A stretch of 11,477 bases of DNA from Candidatus Pacearchaeota archaeon. GTDB taxonomy: Archaea > Nanoarchaeota > Nanoarchaeia > Pacearchaeales > GW2011-AR1. A program made the position numbers and the translations under genes. The stretch lies in assembly GCA_002686195.1 (NCBI GenBank), contig NZAS01000160.1, positions 1-11,477 of the forward strand, in the 5' to 3' direction. Below the pieces are notes generated by a model. The model was not told the origin of the DNA, did not search any database, and saw only the letters and a list, made by a program, of their open reading frames with translations. Shown here in pieces: positions 7,460 through 11,477 of this stretch. Every line of letters starts with the position of its first letter. Position 1 is the stretch's first letter.

Positions 7460-9256
7460 ATGCCAGACGAACAAAAAAAGATTATACCGATTGATTATAC
7501 TCATCGAGATTATGAAAGTATTCGAGATGATTTAATGGAAATCGCAGAAAGATTTTATCCAGATACTTTTCAAGATTTTAGCGATGCCTCTTTTGGGGCA
7601 TTGATGTTGGATATGGTAGCATATGTGGGAGATCAGCTATCCTTTTACCTGGATTATAATGTTAATGAATCATTTTTAGATACTTCTTATCAATATAGCA
7701 ATATTCTTCGCCACGGCAAGATCTTAGGATACAAAAGCACAGGACGCCCCTCTACCTATGGAGTAGTGACTCTTTATGTTTTGGTACCAGCCACAGCCAC
7801 CGGTTTGGGTCCCGATAGAGGATATATTCCCATTTTAAAAAAAGGAACACGCTTTACTTCGACTGGTGGACTAAATTTTATTTTAACAGAAAATGTAGAT
7901 TTTGCTGCAGCTAACAATCCCATGGTAGTAGGAAGAGTGAATCCCACCACCGGCGCGCCCACTCATTATGCGATTCGAGCGCAGGGCAATGTAGTATCTG
8001 GATATTTTAGCCAAGAAACTAAAAAAATTGGAGCATTTCAACAATTTAAGAGAATAAAATTAACTTCCCCCAATGTATCAGAAATAGTCTCTGTATTTGA
8101 TTCGGAAGGACGTGAATATTTTGAAGTTGATTACCTTGCGCAAGATATGGTTTTTAAAGAAATATCTAACAACAACTTCCTGAATGATAATGTTCCTTCT
8201 GTTATAAAGCCGTATTTGGTATCTCGAAAATTTACACTAGAACGTGATCGATATAATGTATATCTACAGTTTGGAAGTGGAAATGGGGCAGAATCGGATG
8301 TAGTGGCAAACCCTCAATCAGTGGCAATTGATGTATTTGGAAAAGATTATGTGACAGATACCACTTTTGATCCTACGCGCCTTTCAAAAAACAAAAATTA
8401 TGGAATCGTTCCCTCGAATACTACGTTGACAATCGTATATCGCGTTACAAACCCTTCTAATTCTAATACTGGCGCAGGAACAATCACAACAGTAACTGAT
8501 GCTTTAGTTGACTTTAAAAATAGAGCACAGTTGAGCGCTGTTAAAACAAACGCAGTAGCAGCTTCTATAGAGGTTTCGAATGAGGCGCCTATTGTCGGAA
8601 ATGTTACCAACCCAACTTCAGGGGAGATAAAAAGACGAATTTTTGATACGTTCCCTACTCAAAATCGTGCAGTTACACAAGCAGATTATGAGAATCTGAC
8701 ATATAGAATGCCAGCTAAATTTGGCTCTATTAAGAGATGCTCTGTGCAAAGAGATCCTGATGCTCTTAAAAGAAATATGAATTTATATGTAATTTCCGAA
8801 GATCAACAAGGATATTTGACAAAAACTAACTCTACTATAAAAAATAACTTAAAAACTTGGATTAATCAGTATAGAATGATTAATGATACTGTCGATATTT
8901 TAGATCCATATATTATTAATATTGGAATTAATTTTATTGTTAAGGCCGCCACTAATGCAGATAAATTTATTTTGCTAGATGCTTGTGTTCAATCATTAGC
9001 TCGCAAATATTCTACTTCCTTTTTTATTGGAGAGCCCATCTATCTGAGTGATATATATATGACATTGAAAGATACTACTGGCGTTTTAGATGTTGTAAAG
9101 GCAAACGTGGTAAACAAGACAGGCGGAAATTATGCCGGCACCGAATTGGATATTGAGAAAAATCTTTCTCCCGATGGGGACTATCTTATTGTACCCAAGA
9201 ACGCAATTATAGAAATTAAATTTCCACAAACAGATATTATAGGAAAGATACGGTAA
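7460..9256 (+). CDS. gp6: Baseplate wedge protein, gp6 / baseplate J-like
   Basis: This encodes 598 aa, somewhat shorter than T4 gp6 (660 aa). Gp6-type proteins form the dimeric ring that joins neighbouring wedges and undergoes the iris-like rearrangement at contraction; P2 gpJ is the shorter counterpart. The N-terminus (about 11-92) has the hallmark IDYTHRDYESIRDDL motif, then FSDASFGALMLDMVAYVGDQ and a Tyr/Asn-rich helical region typical of the family. The middle (about 95-390) is beta-rich. Residues 400-428 hold the conserved TQNRAVTQADYENL motif leading into MPAKFGSIKR, followed by KRNMNLYVISED and a WINQYRMINDTVDILDPYI stretch, matching the C-terminal domain of phage gp6 homologues. It directly follows gp25, as in other contractile-tail clusters. 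The stop TAA shares its last A with the next ATG. No membrane helices or odd features are apparent. Confidence 0.92.
   Translation: MPDEQKKIIPIDYTHRDYESIRDDLMEIAERFYPDTFQDFSDASFGALMLDMVAYVGDQLSFYLDYNVNESFLDTSYQYSNILRHGKILGYKSTGRPSTYGVVTLYVLVPATATGLGPDRGYIPILKKGTRFTSTGGLNFILTENVDFAAANNPMVVGRVNPTTGAPTHYAIRAQGNVVSGYFSQETKKIGAFQQFKRIKLTSPNVSEIVSVFDSEGREYFEVDYLAQDMVFKEISNNNFLNDNVPSVIKPYLVSRKFTLERDRYNVYLQFGSGNGAESDVVANPQSVAIDVFGKDYVTDTTFDPTRLSKNKNYGIVPSNTTLTIVYRVTNPSNSNTGAGTITTVTDALVDFKNRAQLSAVKTNAVAASIEVSNEAPIVGNVTNPTSGEIKRRIFDTFPTQNRAVTQADYENLTYRMPAKFGSIKRCSVQRDPDALKRNMNLYVISEDQQGYLTKTNSTIKNNLKTWINQYRMINDTVDILDPYIINIGINFIVKAATNADKFILLDACVQSLARKYSTSFFIGEPIYLSDIYMTLKDTTGVLDVVKANVVNKTGGNYAGTELDIEKNLSPDGDYLIVPKNAIIEIKFPQTDIIGKIR
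9241..9247 (+). promoter_or_regulatory. Shine-Dalgarno AGGAAAG for the 502-aa gene, inside the gp6-like gene
   Basis: AGGAAAG ends 8 nt upstream of the ATG at 9256 and lies within the last codons of the gp6-like gene. Together with the TAATG stop/start overlap it suggests coupled translation of the two genes. Confidence 0.55.
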
Positions 9257-10764
9257 TGTCAATTAAAAGATATAAAGCAGACTCTGACACTACCATTGTA
9301 AATGCTTATCAGCCTGATATGGTGACACGCGGTACAGGCGCCAATATGGGTTTAGCTGATGTTTTAGAAACATTTTCAATTTACGGAAGACAAGCGTCTG
9401 GCTCTTCTGAGCTTTCACGAATTCTAATTAAATTCCCTATCTCAGATATTACTACTGACAGAACAAACTCAGTTATTCCTGCTAGCGGCAGCGTGAGCTT
9501 CTACCTTCGCATGTTCAATGCAAAAACTTCGAAAACAGTGCCGGTGGAATATAAGCTAATTGTTTCTGCTATTTCTCAATCTTGGCAGGAAGGAATTGGG
9601 CTCGATCTAGAACAATATAAAGACATTACTAAAGGAAACACTGGCGCAAATTGGATGAGCGCTTCAAATACAACAGCATGGCCCCGCCCTGGAGGGAACT
9701 TTTTAACAGGGGCATCTGATATTGTTTTAAGCCAGTCTTTTCCTACTGGGCTAGAAGATTTAGAAATAGATGTATCTGATTTAGTTGAAAAGTGGATTGC
9801 CGGCACGTTGGGTGATTATGGGATGGGAGTTTTTCTTTCTTCTGCGTATGAAGCTTATACCGGCTCCGGTGCACCCCAAGGATCCAATTTAGGAGGAGCG
9901 ACTGTATCTTATTATACGAAGAGGTTTTTTGCTAGAGGTACCCAATATTTTTTCAAGCGTCCAGTAATAGAGGCTCGCTGGGACGATTCACGTCGCGACA
10001 ATAGAGGAGATTTCTATTATAGTAGCTCCCTGGCACCTGCTGCAGACAATCTAAACACAATTTATCTTTATAACTATGTGCGAGGAAGATTGAGGGATAT
10101 TCCGCGAATCGGAACTGGATCTATTTTAGTTAGCCTTTATTCTGGCTCTTCTGACAATTCAGTTCCATCTGGTTCTAAATTATCTTTACACGACGCCACG
10201 TCATATGTCACGGGAGGTTGGGTTTCTACTGGTATATATTCAGCATCGATTGCCATTACGGCAGCTGCCACTCCGCTGGAGACACTTTATGATGTATGGT
10301 ACAGCGGATCTGTGCAATATAGTACTGGCGCTATCGCACCCAAAACATTGAGGGGAGGCATTGCGGTAGCTGCTCCGACTCATTATTTAAATATTACTAA
10401 TTTAAAAGACAAATATCGTCACAATGAAGTGGCTCGTTTTAATTTGTTTATTCGTAATAAATACTGGGATCCGACAGTATATACTGTAGCCAACACCGCA
10501 GTTCCCACTAAGACTATTCAAAGTGCCTCCTATACTGTTTACAGAGTTTTGGATTCATATAATGCTATTCCTTATGGAACTGGTGCGGATCTGCATACGG
10601 TTTTATCTTATGATGTTTCCGGAAATTATTTCGATTGTGATATGAGCCTTTTGCAGCCTGGATATGCTTATGCGTTTAAATTTTCTTTTTATGATCCGGA
10701 ATTACAATCATGGGTGGAACAAAGTGAAACGTTTAAGTTTCGAGTAGAAGATTATGAGTATTAA
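9256..10764 (+). CDS. Beta-rich phage structural protein, DNRLRE/CBM96-like N-terminus; probable baseplate-rim or fibre-attachment protein
   Basis: This encodes 502 aa. The N-terminal half (about 1-240) resembles DNRLRE/CBM96-type beta-sandwich domains: an early strand with an Ala-Asp-x-x-Thr-Ile pattern (KADSDTTI), a Gly-rich TRGTGANMG turn, ELSRILIKFPIS (a 'load-bearing strand' pattern), a Trp-rich central part, then LEIDVSDLVEKWIAG near the end of the domain. Residues 241-255 (RWDDSRRDNRGDFYY) form a charged connector. The C-terminal half (about 260-502) is Ser/Thr/Tyr-rich and beta-strand-rich, with no cysteine until near the end, as in tail appendage proteins. No signal peptide or enzyme motif is seen. 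It lies directly after gp6, where T4-like phages carry outer wedge and fibre-connecting proteins. From memory, close relatives occur in uncultured marine phages. The role in fibre attachment or glycan contact is inference; the DNRLRE-like assignment is by pattern only. Confidence 0.82.
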   Translation: MSIKRYKADSDTTIVNAYQPDMVTRGTGANMGLADVLETFSIYGRQASGSSELSRILIKFPISDITTDRTNSVIPASGSVSFYLRMFNAKTSKTVPVEYKLIVSAISQSWQEGIGLDLEQYKDITKGNTGANWMSASNTTAWPRPGGNFLTGASDIVLSQSFPTGLEDLEIDVSDLVEKWIAGTLGDYGMGVFLSSAYEAYTGSGAPQGSNLGGATVSYYTKRFFARGTQYFFKRPVIEARWDDSRRDNRGDFYYSSSLAPAADNLNTIYLYNYVRGRLRDIPRIGTGSILVSLYSGSSDNSVPSGSKLSLHDATSYVTGGWVSTGIYSASIAITAAATPLETLYDVWYSGSVQYSTGAIAPKTLRGGIAVAAPTHYLNITNLKDKYRHNEVARFNLFIRNKYWDPTVYTVANTAVPTKTIQSASYTVYRVLDSYNAIPYGTGADLHTVLSYDVSGNYFDCDMSLLQPGYAYAFKFSFYDPELQSWVEQSETFKFRVEDYEY

Positions 10765-11477
10765 AAAACTTTTTGAATCAACAGACAAATCAAATAACTA
10801 CCTTTCAGACACTACAGAACAACAGACGTTCAACGAAGTAGAGTCTGCGCGCAACGCCCGTGCTATTAAACTGAAGCAGGAAACATACGTTCCGCAGATT
10901 GATTATTCTAAGCCTGAGAATTTTGCTCATTATGGATCGGCTTATTTATATTATAAATCATCAATCGAGAGAGTTATTGATTATTTTCCCTATGATGGTT
11001 CCGATGCAGAAGTAAATGAATATCACAACAAGTCATTAGATATTGACAGATATATATTTGATAATCTTTACCCGCGTACAACTGGTTATGCTACGTTGTG
11101 TGTGGAAGGATGGGGCGCCCGAGACGGATCTATAGTTCGTGGATTTGGTAAACCGATAACACAGGAATATATTGAATTCTTCGGTGGCCCACACACGATT
11201 ACGGCATCTACTAGCGCAAAACTTTTTCAAAATCCTAGTTCTTCCAATATTAGTTCTGCCAACATTTATGATACTAATATTTATACGACTGCTCGTTTAC
11301 CGACAAATTACGGCTCAGGCTCAAGAGAGTCGAATCTTAAATCTAATTTTGATACTGGTGTTACTGTTGAATTTTGGTTAAAGACTGGCTCGCTAGACAG
11401 TGCTTTAACTGAAAAACAAGTTGTTTTTGATATGTGGAATGCCGAAAATTCCTCTAGTGCGGATTACGGGCGTTTTA
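10754..11477 (+). CDS. Partial phage structural protein with LamG/concanavalin-A-like domain (3' end beyond window)
   Basis: The frame opens with ATG at 10754 and stays open for 241 complete codons to the window edge. A TAG in the same frame at 10745-10747 leaves 10754 as the only ATG near the start. It begins 11 nt inside the previous gene, so translational coupling is likely; no strong Shine-Dalgarno is visible. Residues 1-~130 form a distinct N-terminal module, with an acidic/Ser-rich leader, an IDYSKPENFAHYGSAYLYY segment near 48-66 and an aromatic DYFPYDGSDAE turn. Residues about 133-241 look like the start of a LamG / concanavalin-A-like jelly roll, with FFGGPHTI, then VTVEFWLKTG at 203-212 and a FDMWN strand. 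LamG-type domains in phage tails commonly bind glycans or support receptor recognition. The likely role is tail-fibre or baseplate-decorating adhesin; substrate unknown. Total length cannot be judged. Confidence 0.82.
   Translation, partial: MSIKKLFESTDKSNNYLSDTTEQQTFNEVESARNARAIKLKQETYVPQIDYSKPENFAHYGSAYLYYKSSIERVIDYFPYDGSDAEVNEYHNKSLDIDRYIFDNLYPRTTGYATLCVEGWGARDGSIVRGFGKPITQEYIEFFGGPHTITASTSAKLFQNPSSSNISSANIYDTNIYTTARLPTNYGSGSRESNLKSNFDTGVTVEFWLKTGSLDSALTEKQVVFDMWNAENSSSADYGRF

Noticed and set aside
11172..11381. Plus-strand frame of 69 codons with a hydrophobic, Leu/Ile-rich product
   Set aside because: It overlaps the LamG gene in another frame; the in-frame LamG reading shows a recognisable fold pattern, and this product looks like an out-of-frame artefact.

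Overview
The window looks like part of a tailed, contractile-tail bacteriophage genome (myovirus-type Caudoviricetes), from the baseplate and tail-fibre region of the late structural cluster. The anchors are a GPW/gp25-family baseplate wedge protein followed directly by a gp6 / baseplate-J-like wedge protein. This adjacency is typical of T4-like and P2-like tail modules. The DNA is AT-rich by eye. The flanking proteins resemble, from memory, virion proteins of uncultured marine T4-like phages, but no search was possible. Host and taxonomy are therefore inference.

Layout: all six genes are on the + strand and fill the window almost completely. They are a glycine-rich 239-aa protein with a beta-repeat-like segment (10-729), a giant 2102-aa protein (739-7047), the gp25-like protein (7075-7443), the gp6-like protein (7460-9256), a 502-aa beta-rich appendage protein (9256-10764), and a protein with the start of a LamG / concanavalin-A-like fold that runs off the right edge (10754-11477). 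Gaps are 9, 27 and 16 nt, and the last two junctions overlap by 1 and 11 nt. The genes therefore look like one co-transcribed and partly translationally coupled unit, with its promoter and terminator outside the window. I saw no tRNA, CRISPR, insertion sequence, origin, attachment site or convincing promoter or terminator. No gene-free stretch exceeds 27 nt.

How the genes may work together: gp25 and gp6 homologues build the inner baseplate wedge that joins sheath to baseplate. The two downstream proteins look like peripheral, beta-rich, possibly glycan-binding components of the baseplate rim or tail fibres. The two upstream proteins occupy the place where hub, spike or wedge proteins are often found. 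The giant protein is the most striking element: it has a canonical EF-hand loop near its N-terminus, four clustered cysteines, three hydrophobic helical blocks, a highly charged linker, a His/Tyr/Gly-rich GYYHV module and a basic C-terminal tail. Its function cannot be named from sequence alone.
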